From Acidobacteriota bacterium (GTDB lineage: Bacteria; Acidobacteriota; Terriglobia; Bryobacterales; Bryobacteraceae), in the NCBI GenBank assembly GCA_003223065.1, contig QHXU01000248.1:10702-16798 (forward strand): 6,097 nucleotides of DNA, given 5' to 3'. The position numbers were made by a program, and so were the translations under genes. Positions 1 through 6,097 of the stretch are shown in pieces (within the stretch, counting starts at the first letter, position 1; each line of letters begins with the position of its first letter). Below the pieces are notes generated by a model. That model was not told the DNA's origin. It did not search any database and saw only the letters and a list, made by a program, of their open reading frames with translations.

Positions 1-2
1 TC

Positions 3-134
3 GACGTAACCAAGTTGAACCAATTACGCTGGAAATCCCGGCACACCTCGGCCGCGGCGGTCAAGATCGCGATTCAAAGTATACTTGCACAGATGAACTC
101 GAAGCCTCCGGCGAAAGAAGCATGCAGGCAGTAA
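3..134 (+). CDS. C-terminal end of an unidentified upstream gene (partial)
   Basis: An open frame enters from the left edge and ends at TAA 132-134, giving about 43 residues. The readable part has an amphipathic, Ala/Ile-rich helix (SAAAVKIAIQSILAQM) and then a short basic tail. It overlaps the start of the nucleotidyltransferase gene by 13 bases, the same kind of overlap seen between the next genes, so I infer it is the previous gene of the same operon. A tryptophan followed by a terminal helix is loosely like the end of many family-4 glycosyltransferases, which would suit a surface-glycan locus, but the fragment is too short to name. It does not resemble the end of the isomerase GmhA. The frame shared with the nucleotidyltransferase is also open here, so the choice of frame is not certain. 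Confidence 0.45.
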   Translation, partial: DVTKLNQLRWKSRHTSAAAVKIAIQSILAQMNSKPPAKEACRQ

Positions 135-826
135 TTCTCGCGGGCGGTTTGGGCACGCGCCTCCTGCCGCTCACCGAAGTCGTTCCAAAGCCGATGGTCC
201 CCGTGGCGGGCGTGCCGTATCTGGAGCACCAGCTTCGCCTGCTTGCCCGCCAGGACATTCGTGACGTGCTGCTTCTCACCGGATATCTCGGCGAGCAGAT
301 CGAGAGCTGCTTCGGCCAGGGGACGCGCCTCGGACTGAACCTCACTTACTCGCGGGAGCGAGTTCCGATGGGGACAGGCGGAGCCCTGCGCGAAGCCCGC
401 GAACTACTGAGCGAAGCTTTCGTTCTCATTTACGGCGATTCTTATTTGCCGATCGAATACAAAGACGCATACGAAAGACTGATCGCAACGGGGGCCGAAG
501 GCGTGGCGGTCGTGTATGACAACAGACTCGAGGATACCAGCGTGAGGAACAACATCGACCTCGACCAAAACGGGTTCGTCATTCGGTATGAGAAGGATTC
601 GCCGGAACGGCTGTCCTATGTCGAAGCCGGCGTGCTTGCGTTCCGGCGCTCCGTCATCGGTTGCATGCCATCCGAGGGGACGTGTTCTTTAGAAAAAGAT
701 GTCTTCCCCAAACTTATACGGGCGCATCGATTGGCCGGCCTGGTCACACATCAAAGGTTTTATGATATTGGAACGATGGAGAGATTGGCGGTAATCGAAA
801 CAGTGCTCGCGCATGATCATCACTAG
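122..826 (+). CDS. hddC: Sugar-1-phosphate nucleotidyltransferase, HddC-like (probable D-glycero-alpha-D-manno-heptose 1-phosphate guanylyltransferase)
   Basis: This 234-residue protein is a complete single-domain, Rossmann-like nucleotidyltransferase. The N-terminal nucleotide-binding signature LAGGLGTRL is at residues 6-14 and PKPMVPV at 22-28, whose lysine contacts the phosphates in the family. GTGGAL (84-89) is the base and sugar pocket, and GDS (105-107) supplies the metal-binding aspartate. YVEAGVLAF and the C-terminal FYDIGTMERL motif complete the pattern. The enzyme would join a sugar 1-phosphate and an NTP into a nucleotide sugar in the cytoplasm. The family alone does not fix the substrate: relatives make GDP-mannose or dTDP-glucose. 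The HddC call rests on the kinase and phosphatase encoded directly downstream and on a length typical of HddC. The start is the ATG just before the AGG-motif; the in-frame residues upstream look unlike family sequence. The Shine-Dalgarno is weak (GAAAGAAG, very close), so translation may be coupled to the overlapping upstream gene. Confidence 0.85.
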   Translation: MQAVILAGGLGTRLLPLTEVVPKPMVPVAGVPYLEHQLRLLARQDIRDVLLLTGYLGEQIESCFGQGTRLGLNLTYSRERVPMGTGGALREARELLSEAFVLIYGDSYLPIEYKDAYERLIATGAEGVAVVYDNRLEDTSVRNNIDLDQNGFVIRYEKDSPERLSYVEAGVLAFRRSVIGCMPSEGTCSLEKDVFPKLIRAHRLAGLVTHQRFYDIGTMERLAVIETVLAHDHH

Positions 827-1796
827 AACCCCGTTCCGGGTGAGTTTCGCCGGAGGCGGCTCCGATCTGGCCGCTTATTACTCGCAGGAACCCGGCGCCG
901 TCCTTACCACCGCGATCGACAAATACATGTACATCGCGGTCAAAGAGCACTTCGAGCAAACTTTTCGCGTCAGCTATTCACGCACCGAAATCGTGGACTC
1001 GGTTGAACAGATCAACCACCCGATTGTGCGAGAATGCCTGCAACAGCTCGGCTTTCGAAGCGGACTTGAAATTGTCTCGATGGGCGACCTTCCGGCCCGG
1101 ACCGGTCTCGGTTCTTCCAGCAGTTTCACTGTCGGCCTGCTGCACGCGCTATACGCTTTGCTCCACCGCGTTGTCAGTCCAGAGCGGCTGGCGCGCGAGG
1201 CATGCCGGATCGAGATCGATCACTTGAACGAGCCCATCGGGAAGCAGGATCAATATATCGCCGCGTACGGCGGTTTGCAGTTCATTCAGTTCCATCCGGG
1301 CGGGACGGTTTTCGTCGATCCGGTGGTGATCTCCCCTGAAACCCGTAGTGAATTGAGCCGCCGCCTGCTCATGTTCTTCACCGGCGACACTCGCGATGCC
1401 CGGGAAGTGCTCGCAAAGCAACAGGCAGGCACCGAAGAGAAGCTCCCGGTGCTGAGGCAAATGTGTGTGATCGCCCGCGAGTTGCGGGAAGTGTTGACGT
1501 CCGGCCGGGACCTCAATGTTTTTGGCAAGCTGCTGCACGAGGCTTGGCAGGCGAAGCGGTCGCTCACGGACTCGATCAGCAATTTCAAAATCGACGAACT
1601 CTACGAGCGCGGGCTTAGTGCCGGCGCGCTGGGAGGCAAGCTGCTTGGCGCGGGCGGCGGAGGGTTTCTGCTCTTCTTCTGCGAGCCCCACAACCAGGAC
1701 CGCCTGCGCGCGGAGCTATCGGAATTACGCGAGCTTAAATTTTCGCTAGACCCCGAAGGCAGTAAGATCGTCCACGTGGGGAGCAACCGCGAGTGA
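813..1796 (+). CDS. hddA: GHMP-family sugar kinase, HddA-like (probable D-glycero-alpha-D-manno-heptose 7-phosphate kinase)
   Basis: This 327-residue protein has all three GHMP kinase motifs. Motif 1 is the N-terminal RTPFRVSFAGGGSDL (residues 5-19), which lines the sugar pocket. Motif 2 is the ATP phosphate loop GLGSSSSFTVGLLHAL (98-113). Motif 3 is the C-terminal GGKLLGAGGGGFLLFF (274-289). EPIGKQDQYIAAYGG (140-154), with D146 as the likely catalytic aspartate, is typical of the HddA branch, as is the length (known HddA proteins are near 340 residues). In the characterised route it uses ATP to phosphorylate C1 of D-glycero-D-manno-heptose 7-phosphate, giving the alpha-1,7-bisphosphate. The ATG lies 14 bases inside the nucleotidyltransferase gene (ATGATCATCACTAG) without a clear Shine-Dalgarno, so I infer translational coupling. 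Related kinases act on fucose or other sugars, but the phosphatase next door favours a sugar that already carries a phosphate. Confidence 0.87.
   Translation: MIITRTPFRVSFAGGGSDLAAYYSQEPGAVLTTAIDKYMYIAVKEHFEQTFRVSYSRTEIVDSVEQINHPIVRECLQQLGFRSGLEIVSMGDLPARTGLGSSSSFTVGLLHALYALLHRVVSPERLAREACRIEIDHLNEPIGKQDQYIAAYGGLQFIQFHPGGTVFVDPVVISPETRSELSRRLLMFFTGDTRDAREVLAKQQAGTEEKLPVLRQMCVIARELREVLTSGRDLNVFGKLLHEAWQAKRSLTDSISNFKIDELYERGLSAGALGGKLLGAGGGGFLLFFCEPHNQDRLRAELSELRELKFSLDPEGSKIVHVGSNRE
1778..1783 (+). promoter_or_regulatory. Ribosome binding site fixing the GTG start of the phosphatase gene
   Basis: GGGGAG lies 9 bases before the GTG at 1793, inside the end of the kinase gene. It supports GTG as the start, giving a GTGA overlap with the kinase stop (1794-1796). 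No in-frame ATG close by gives an intact HAD motif I. Confidence 0.6.
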
Positions 1797-2257
1797 GCCG
1801 TCCTTGCGTGTTCCTGGATCGCGATGGCGTAATCAACGAAAAGGCTCCGCCTGGTGAATATATACGTAATTGGAAAGAATTCCGGTTTCTGCCCAATGTC
1901 TCGGATTGGATCCGGATATTCAACGCGCTCGGTTATCTTGTCATTGTTGTAACGAACCAGCGCGGCATAGCGCGCGGAATGGTGTCACAGGCCGACACTG
2001 ACGAACTTCACAGCAAGATGGTCCGGGAGTTATCGGAGCGGGGCGCTCGAATCGACGATATCTTTCTCTGCCCTCACGAAGAAGACACCTGCAATTGCAG
2101 GAAACCGAGGCCGGGACTGGTGCTCCAAGCCCGCGAGAAATGGGACATTGATCTGGGGCGTTCGCTGATGATCGGGGACTCCGCGCGGGACGAGGCGCTG
2201 GCGGCCGCCTGCGGCATTCGATTTCTACGAGCCGACGGCGCCGGGCGCCTGGTTTAA
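1793..2257 (+). CDS. gmhB: HAD-IIIA phosphatase, GmhB-like (D-glycero-D-manno-heptose 1,7-bisphosphate 7-phosphatase)
   Basis: This 154-residue protein carries the HAD superfamily motifs in order. Motif I is FLDRDGVIN (residues 7-15), with nucleophile D9 and acid/base D11. Motif II is VVTNQRGIARG (52-62), with T54. The GmhB-type zinc loop is C93-P-H95 and C100-N-C102, followed by R103-K104, the motif III lysine. Motif IV is GDSARDEA (128-135), with D129 and D133 as Mg2+ ligands. The enzyme removes the 7-phosphate from heptose 1,7-bisphosphate in the cytoplasm. Being coupled to an HddA-like kinase, it probably prefers the alpha anomer of the GDP-heptose route over the beta anomer of the ADP-heptose (LPS core) route. 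That preference is inferred from context. The protein is shorter than E. coli GmhB (about 190 residues): it stops soon after motif IV and lacks the usual C-terminal helix, though every catalytic motif is present. Histidinol-phosphate phosphatase is a less likely alternative. Confidence 0.86.
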   Translation: MSRPCVFLDRDGVINEKAPPGEYIRNWKEFRFLPNVSDWIRIFNALGYLVIVVTNQRGIARGMVSQADTDELHSKMVRELSERGARIDDIFLCPHEEDTCNCRKPRPGLVLQAREKWDIDLGRSLMIGDSARDEALAAACGIRFLRADGAGRLV

Positions 2258-2269
2258 TCGGGTTCGGCG
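2258..2269. other. Twelve-base gap between convergent stop codons
   Basis: The phosphatase gene ends with TAA at 2255-2257 and the DUF2891 gene ends on the other strand with TAA at 2272-2270. The gap is too short for a terminator. GC-rich inverted repeats flank it inside the coding ends (2237-2249 and 2288-2300), but neither is followed by a T-run on either strand, so no intrinsic terminator can be claimed. Confidence 0.8.
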
Positions 2270-3502
2270 TTAGTGTAATTGACCCTGGCCGGTAGCCGGC
2301 GCTTTCTCGGGCGCTTTTGCGACGGCCGGGCTGGGTTCCGATGCCAGCGCGTGCAAGTAAAGAAGGGCGTACGTTCCAAACCAATGCGACCCCATGTAGC
2401 CGGCATCCGCAATGCCTTGGAAGCCGCTTCTTGCGTTGATGGCTGCGAGCCGCCGAAGGACCCGTATACGTGGATCGTTGGCAGGCAGAGCGTTGGCGAT
2501 ACGTAGCATGGTCTCGGCGCGGGCAAAACCGAGCCCGATCAAGTGCGACTTTCCTCCCTGAAGGTCGTCCTTCTTGATGCCGCTTACATCCGGCGGCACA
2601 GTCAATGGCTTGAAAGCGGCGGAATATACCGGCGGCAGAAAATCGTTCAACCAGAGCACAAAGTGCTGCTGATCCATGATCCGGGCCATCAGCCGCGCTT
2701 CCGTCAGGCAGGGCGAGAGGAAATCGGTGCCGGTAGGCTCATATCCGGTGGGGCAATCGCGATCGTTCACGAAAAATCGATGCGCGGTCTTCGACACGGA
2801 ATCACGAAGCGCCGTGTCACCGGCGACGTCGGTGTAATCGAGCACCACGTTGATATCGAACGCGGTGTTCTGGTGCACTCCGGAGCGGACCGGAAACGTC
2901 AGATCGTCGAAATATTCGACGAGTTTCTTGGAGACTTGCTGGGCGAGCGGAGCGACGTTCTCCGCCCAGGTCTTGGCTTGCGGATCCTCCCAGGTCTTGA
3001 GTTCGGCGTAGAGTTTCAGCGTCCACGCGTAGCCATACGGGATTTCGAATCTCTTGGCGTTTTTCAAGAACTCCATCTCGCCCTCAATGTTCTTTTTCCC
3101 AAGATGGTCTTTCAGCTTCTCCCGAATGAGCGGTCCAACGGGGATTTGCGGATACTGCTTTACCACGTCCACCAGCGCCCATACCGAGTGCACCGCCGAG
3201 TGCCAATCGGAGCAACCATAAAACGCGCGATTCTTGTCGTAAGCGTCAAGGATATGCGCCTTGGCGTCGTGGACCCAAAGGTAGTCCACCCTTTGTTCGG
3301 GCAGGGTATGTGGGTGATCGACGCAGGCCAGCGGCATGCTCACCAACGCAAGCGCCTGCTCCTGGTTCACCACGGGGACCTGTGCTTCGGGCAGAGTGCT
3401 GAGGTAAGCCCTGAGTTCCTTGACGTTCGCGTCCTCCTTCGGCTTGTCCGCAGCGACAATCGGGCATGAAAGTACAACGAGGAGCATGAATCGCTTGTGC
3501 AT
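2270..3502 (-). CDS. Exported DUF2891-family protein of unknown function
   Basis: This 410-residue protein begins with an export signal: basic MHKR, then hydrophobic FMLLVVLSCPIV. Signal peptidase I could cut after VAA (residue 18). LSC at 11-13 is an imperfect lipobox, so a lipoprotein is also possible. The body matches what I recall of DUF2891. Conserved-looking blocks are FYGCSDWHSAVH (94-105), IPYGYAW (154-160), PVRSGVHQNTAF (204-215), YEPTGTDFLSPCLTEARLM (254-272), HLIGLGFARAE (320-330) and GYMGSHWFGTYALL (368-381). The repeated His, Asp, Glu and Trp in these blocks look like a binding or catalytic surface on a helical fold, but no reaction is known to me. Four cysteines remain after the signal (C60, C97, C250, C265) and could form disulfides. 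The last 25 or so residues are an Ala/Pro/Lys-rich tail, probably disordered. The gene follows the TonB receptor by 24 bases on the same strand, suggesting a shared transcript and related role. The ATG at 3502 is preferred to the in-frame GTG at 3520 because AGGAG precedes the ATG at proper spacing. Confidence 0.8.
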   Translation of the reverse strand: MHKRFMLLVVLSCPIVAADKPKEDANVKELRAYLSTLPEAQVPVVNQEQALALVSMPLACVDHPHTLPEQRVDYLWVHDAKAHILDAYDKNRAFYGCSDWHSAVHSVWALVDVVKQYPQIPVGPLIREKLKDHLGKKNIEGEMEFLKNAKRFEIPYGYAWTLKLYAELKTWEDPQAKTWAENVAPLAQQVSKKLVEYFDDLTFPVRSGVHQNTAFDINVVLDYTDVAGDTALRDSVSKTAHRFFVNDRDCPTGYEPTGTDFLSPCLTEARLMARIMDQQHFVLWLNDFLPPVYSAAFKPLTVPPDVSGIKKDDLQGGKSHLIGLGFARAETMLRIANALPANDPRIRVLRRLAAINARSGFQGIADAGYMGSHWFGTYALLYLHALASEPSPAVAKAPEKAPATGQGQLH

Positions 3503-3509
3503 AATTTGT

Positions 3510-3514
3510 CTCCT
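3510..3514 (-). promoter_or_regulatory. Ribosome binding site fixing the start of the DUF2891 gene
   Basis: On the minus strand AGGAG lies 7 bases before the ATG at 3502-3500. A longer frame could begin at GTG 3520, but the AGGAG would then sit inside its coding sequence, and the longer form would put IRRQI in front of the signal peptide. The ATG is therefore the supported start. Confidence 0.7.
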
Positions 3515-3526
3515 AATCACCTGGCG

Positions 3527-6097
3527 TTAGAATACGAACCTCGCCGCAAACTCGGCCTGTTGCAGGTTGCTGGCTCCGAGGATTTTACCGAAGTTCGATG
3601 AGTCGGCACGGCTAGTGTTTCCGGCGTTCAGATTCAGATGACCCAGCACGTTGAATACCTGGCCGATCACTTCCAAGCGTTTCTCATTCCGCACGAATAT
3701 AGGTCGCGAGGCGCGCACATCAAGACTGCTGACGAGGCTGCTGTCGATCTGCGAGGCTGGAATCGGCGCCAAATTCAGTGTGGCACGGTAGGTGTTGACC
3801 GCGGCCAGGCTCAGATCGCGATCCCCCTGGTTCCGCGATGTACCCGGTACATATTGCCGGACGCCATCCGCGTCCAGCACGGCGGAGAATGCGCTGAACG
3901 GCAATGAGGAACGCAATTGCCAGATGGCGCCGAATGTAACTCTCCAAGGGAGTTCGAAGGACGCGCTGGCAACCAGCGCGTGCCGCCGGTCAATACTCGA
4001 CGGTCCCCAATCCAGTCCGTAATTGGACGGCGTGACCACCTGGCTTTGCGGATTGTCGTCGCGGGCCGAGGCCAGAGTGTAGCTGACAAGGAACTGATAG
4101 CGCCGGGCGAACCGCTTCTCCGCTCGAATATACATCGCTTTGTACTTGGACTGGGAGATCGAGTCGTGGAAAAGGATGCGGCCCCAGGCGGGCAGCGGAC
4201 GCACGCTTCCGGCCGGGTAATTCAAGTCTTCGGTCCGATAATCCCGGAGCGTGTGGGTGAAAACTCCATCCACATGGATCGAGAAATCCCGCGTCAGCTG
4301 CCGCGAATATCCGCCGGTGAACTGCTCGGTGTACGGATTAGCGTAGTTTCCGGCAATCACCGTAATATTCGGAGGAGCAGTGGAGCAAAACGCAGTCGGG
4401 CTCTGGCCGCCATAGGGATCAGGATAACTCGGACTCCTGATCAGCACGTTGCATTGGGACAGGTTCCGATTTTCCCCGAAGTTCTGAAGAGTCTGGAGAT
4501 TGTTGTAGTAGACCCCGAAGCCGGCCCGGATGACATCGCGTCCGGCTCCCAGGATGTTCCACGCCAGACCGAAGCGCGGGCCGAAGTTGTTATTATCGCC
4601 ACGCTTACTCGGGTCGCCCAGGAACGGAATCGGCTGCGGAAAAGATTTCGGATCGAGGCTCTCATTGAACGAGCCGTATTCACGGTCCCACCGCAATCCA
4701 AGACTCAGCGTCAGGTCCCGGCGAACTCTCCAGTCATCCTGAATGAAGAGACCAACCTGCGTGACCGGCACATGCGTATATTGGGGAGGCAGCGCCGCCG
4801 TGAATTGAACCGGGTTCTTCAAATTGGCAATGGTGGCGGGGTCTTTGGGATTGAAGAGCTGGTCGGTTGAGAAGGTCCAGGTGCCTTTCAAGTTAATATC
4901 CGTATCGTCTCCAAACGGAATGTGGCTCGTGTCGGCGCCGAACTTGATCGAGTGGTTGCCCTTCAGGATTGTGACGTCGTCTTTATATTCCCAGCGGCTC
5001 TCTTTGCCCAGATCGCCGTAGCCGAAGCCATACGCGAAGCTCGGGAAGTTATACACCGTTTGCAACTGGGCGGTCCGCTCCGGCGGGAAGCTGCCGAGGT
5101 CGGTCCAGTTTGGCGCGCCCGGCGGCCCTAACTGGTACGATGCATACGCGTACTGGAACCGCGCTTCATTCACCGTGGTCGCCGAGGGTGTCCAGGTGTG
5201 GCCGACCACCACTGATTTGCGCGGAATTTGGCCCGTATAGCAATTGGATTCCGATGCCCCGCTGCACCCTTGATAGCTGAGCAGGTTCCACTCCTGTGAG
5301 TAGCGTCCGAACAGATGCTGGTTGTTGCTGATCTGGTGATCGATTCTAACGTTGAAAAGCTGGTCGTGAATGGGCTGATCGAATACACCTTCGTTTGCGG
5401 AATAAAACGGATGCCCAGCCGCGCCCGTAAAGATCGTGAATGATTGATCGGTCTGCGTGCGCTCGAACGCCGTGTAGAAGTGTGTGCGATTTTTAACAAT
5501 CGGCCCGCCCAGATCGAAGCCAAACTGGTTTCGGCGGAAGGGCGCCTTGCCAGTGCCCTGTTGCTCCTCGGTTTGCTTTTGGAACTTATTGTCGCGATTC
5601 AGAGACGCGTCGCGGAAATACTCGAACGCGTCGCCGTGTAACTGGTTGGTCCCGCTCTTGGTCACCACCGTGATCAGACCGCCCATCGCCAGACCCTGCT
5701 CCGCCTTGTACTGGTTGGTATTGACCTTAAACTCCTGCACGGACCCTTCCGGGAAGTTCTGTCTCGGCTCGCCCATTTCCGCCCACGTGTTAACGACGCC
5801 ATCGACCGAGAACCCGTTGGCGTAATACCGCCCGCCGCCGCCAAGCTGGACATTGTTGTAAAAGCTTCGGGATGCATCCTGCGTGGTGCCGGGCATTAGC
5901 AGCGCCAGGTTCAGGTATTGCCGGGTGTTGACGGGGAGCGTTTCGATTTGCTGGCTGGTCACCACGCCGGATACGTCGCCCTTGGTTGTGTCGACGGGCG
6001 GGACCTCGCCGGTAACGGTAATCGCCTCCTGCACACTGCCGACGGAAAGAGAAACATCCCGATCCACGTGCGTGCCGATATTAAACACCATGTCGGT
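3527..6097 (-). CDS. TonB-dependent outer-membrane receptor, Oar-like (5' end cut by window edge)
   Basis: About 856 residues are visible. The frame stays open to the right edge, so the ATG at 6091 is internal rather than the true start. Missing are the signal peptide and most of the N-terminal carboxypeptidase-regulatory-like domain; its end is seen as RDVSLSVGSVQEAITVTGE. Counting from the 6091 methionine, the plug spans about 38-150, with ETLPVNTRQYLNLALLMPG, the FSVDGVVNT block, VQEFKVNTNQYKAEQG and ITVVTKSGTNQLHG. Then comes a long beta-barrel with recognisable strands: LGGPIVKNRTHFYTAFE, VGLFIQDDWRVRRDLTLSLG, NNFGPRFGLAWN and YTEQFTGGYSRQL. It ends in AARFVF; a terminal aromatic residue is typical of proteins inserted by the BAM machinery. 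Such receptors import large substrates, often glycans or peptides, using TonB energy, but the substrate cannot be read here. The four cysteines visible fall in two close pairs (C276/C284, C547/C569). The family is greatly expanded in Acidobacteriota. Its promoter lies outside the window. Confidence 0.92.
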   Translation of the reverse strand, partial: TDMVFNIGTHVDRDVSLSVGSVQEAITVTGEVPPVDTTKGDVSGVVTSQQIETLPVNTRQYLNLALLMPGTTQDASRSFYNNVQLGGGGRYYANGFSVDGVVNTWAEMGEPRQNFPEGSVQEFKVNTNQYKAEQGLAMGGLITVVTKSGTNQLHGDAFEYFRDASLNRDNKFQKQTEEQQGTGKAPFRRNQFGFDLGGPIVKNRTHFYTAFERTQTDQSFTIFTGAAGHPFYSANEGVFDQPIHDQLFNVRIDHQISNNQHLFGRYSQEWNLLSYQGCSGASESNCYTGQIPRKSVVVGHTWTPSATTVNEARFQYAYASYQLGPPGAPNWTDLGSFPPERTAQLQTVYNFPSFAYGFGYGDLGKESRWEYKDDVTILKGNHSIKFGADTSHIPFGDDTDINLKGTWTFSTDQLFNPKDPATIANLKNPVQFTAALPPQYTHVPVTQVGLFIQDDWRVRRDLTLSLGLRWDREYGSFNESLDPKSFPQPIPFLGDPSKRGDNNNFGPRFGLAWNILGAGRDVIRAGFGVYYNNLQTLQNFGENRNLSQCNVLIRSPSYPDPYGGQSPTAFCSTAPPNITVIAGNYANPYTEQFTGGYSRQLTRDFSIHVDGVFTHTLRDYRTEDLNYPAGSVRPLPAWGRILFHDSISQSKYKAMYIRAEKRFARRYQFLVSYTLASARDDNPQSQVVTPSNYGLDWGPSSIDRRHALVASASFELPWRVTFGAIWQLRSSLPFSAFSAVLDADGVRQYVPGTSRNQGDRDLSLAAVNTYRATLNLAPIPASQIDSSLVSSLDVRASRPIFVRNEKRLEVIGQVFNVLGHLNLNAGNTSRADSSNFGKILGASNLQQAEFAARFVF

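Noticed and set aside
2..121. Possible N-terminal extension of the nucleotidyltransferase
   Set aside because: The frame is open upstream, but its residues are highly polar and unlike the family, which begins just before the LAGG motif. The alternative frame ending at 134 has a more protein-like helix.
1149..1691. 180-codon open frame on the minus strand
   Set aside because: It is antisense to the kinase gene, including GHMP motif 3, and has no motif of its own.
2237..2249. Doubled GGCGCC palindrome as a regulatory site
   Set aside because: It is within the coding end of the phosphatase gene, encodes ordinary residues (DGAGRL) and is explained by GC-rich codon choice.
2288..2300. GCCGG-TAG-CCGGC hairpin as a terminator
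   Set aside because: It is a perfect 5-bp stem with a 3-base loop but lies within the DUF2891 coding end, and no T-run follows on either strand. Such short GC stems arise by chance in GC-rich DNA.
2543..3469. 308-codon open frame on the plus strand
   Set aside because: It lies wholly antisense to the DUF2891 gene, whose frame has a signal peptide, family motifs and a ribosome binding site. Its translation shows no recognisable domain; long antisense frames are common in GC-rich coding DNA.
3503..3520. GTG start at 3520 for the DUF2891 gene
   Set aside because: The AGGAG ribosome binding site would fall inside the coding sequence; the ATG at 3502 has correct spacing and a cleaner signal peptide.
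3917..4870. 317-codon open frame on the plus strand
   Set aside because: It lies wholly antisense to the TonB receptor barrel. The translation is Arg/Val/Ile-rich without recognisable motifs, as expected of a shadow frame.

Overview
The window is gene-dense, with no gap between genes longer than about 25 bases. It holds two convergent gene blocks. The large Oar-like TonB-dependent receptor, the base composition (clearly above half G+C) and the mix of genes suggest a Gram-negative soil or sediment bacterium. Acidobacteriota of the Solibacter/Bryobacter type fits best. This is an inference from family distribution, not from a marker gene.

Plus strand, 1-2257: the end of an unidentified gene is followed by three tightly overlapping genes. 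They encode a sugar-1-phosphate nucleotidyltransferase (HddC-like), a GHMP sugar kinase (HddA-like) and a HAD-IIIA phosphatase with a zinc loop (GmhB-like). In the known GDP-heptose route, HddA phosphorylates D-glycero-D-manno-heptose 7-phosphate at C1, GmhB removes the 7-phosphate, and HddC adds GMP to give GDP-D-glycero-alpha-D-manno-heptose. This is a donor for surface glycans such as S-layer glycoprotein, capsule or O-antigen. The isomerase that starts the route (GmhA) is not in the window. The gene overlaps (13, 14 and 4 bases) point to one translationally coupled operon whose promoter lies left of the window.

Minus strand, 6097-2270: a TonB-dependent outer-membrane receptor, cut at its 5' end by the window edge, is followed 24 bases later by an exported protein of the uncharacterised DUF2891 family. 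The two look like one transcription unit, with the promoter right of the window. A plausible but unproven reading is an outer-membrane uptake receptor paired with a periplasmic or membrane-anchored accessory protein or enzyme. The two blocks meet tail to tail with only 12 bases between stop codons.

No RNA gene, CRISPR array, insertion sequence or clear intrinsic terminator was seen. I did not find a clearly new system. The most novel element is the receptor/DUF2891 pair.
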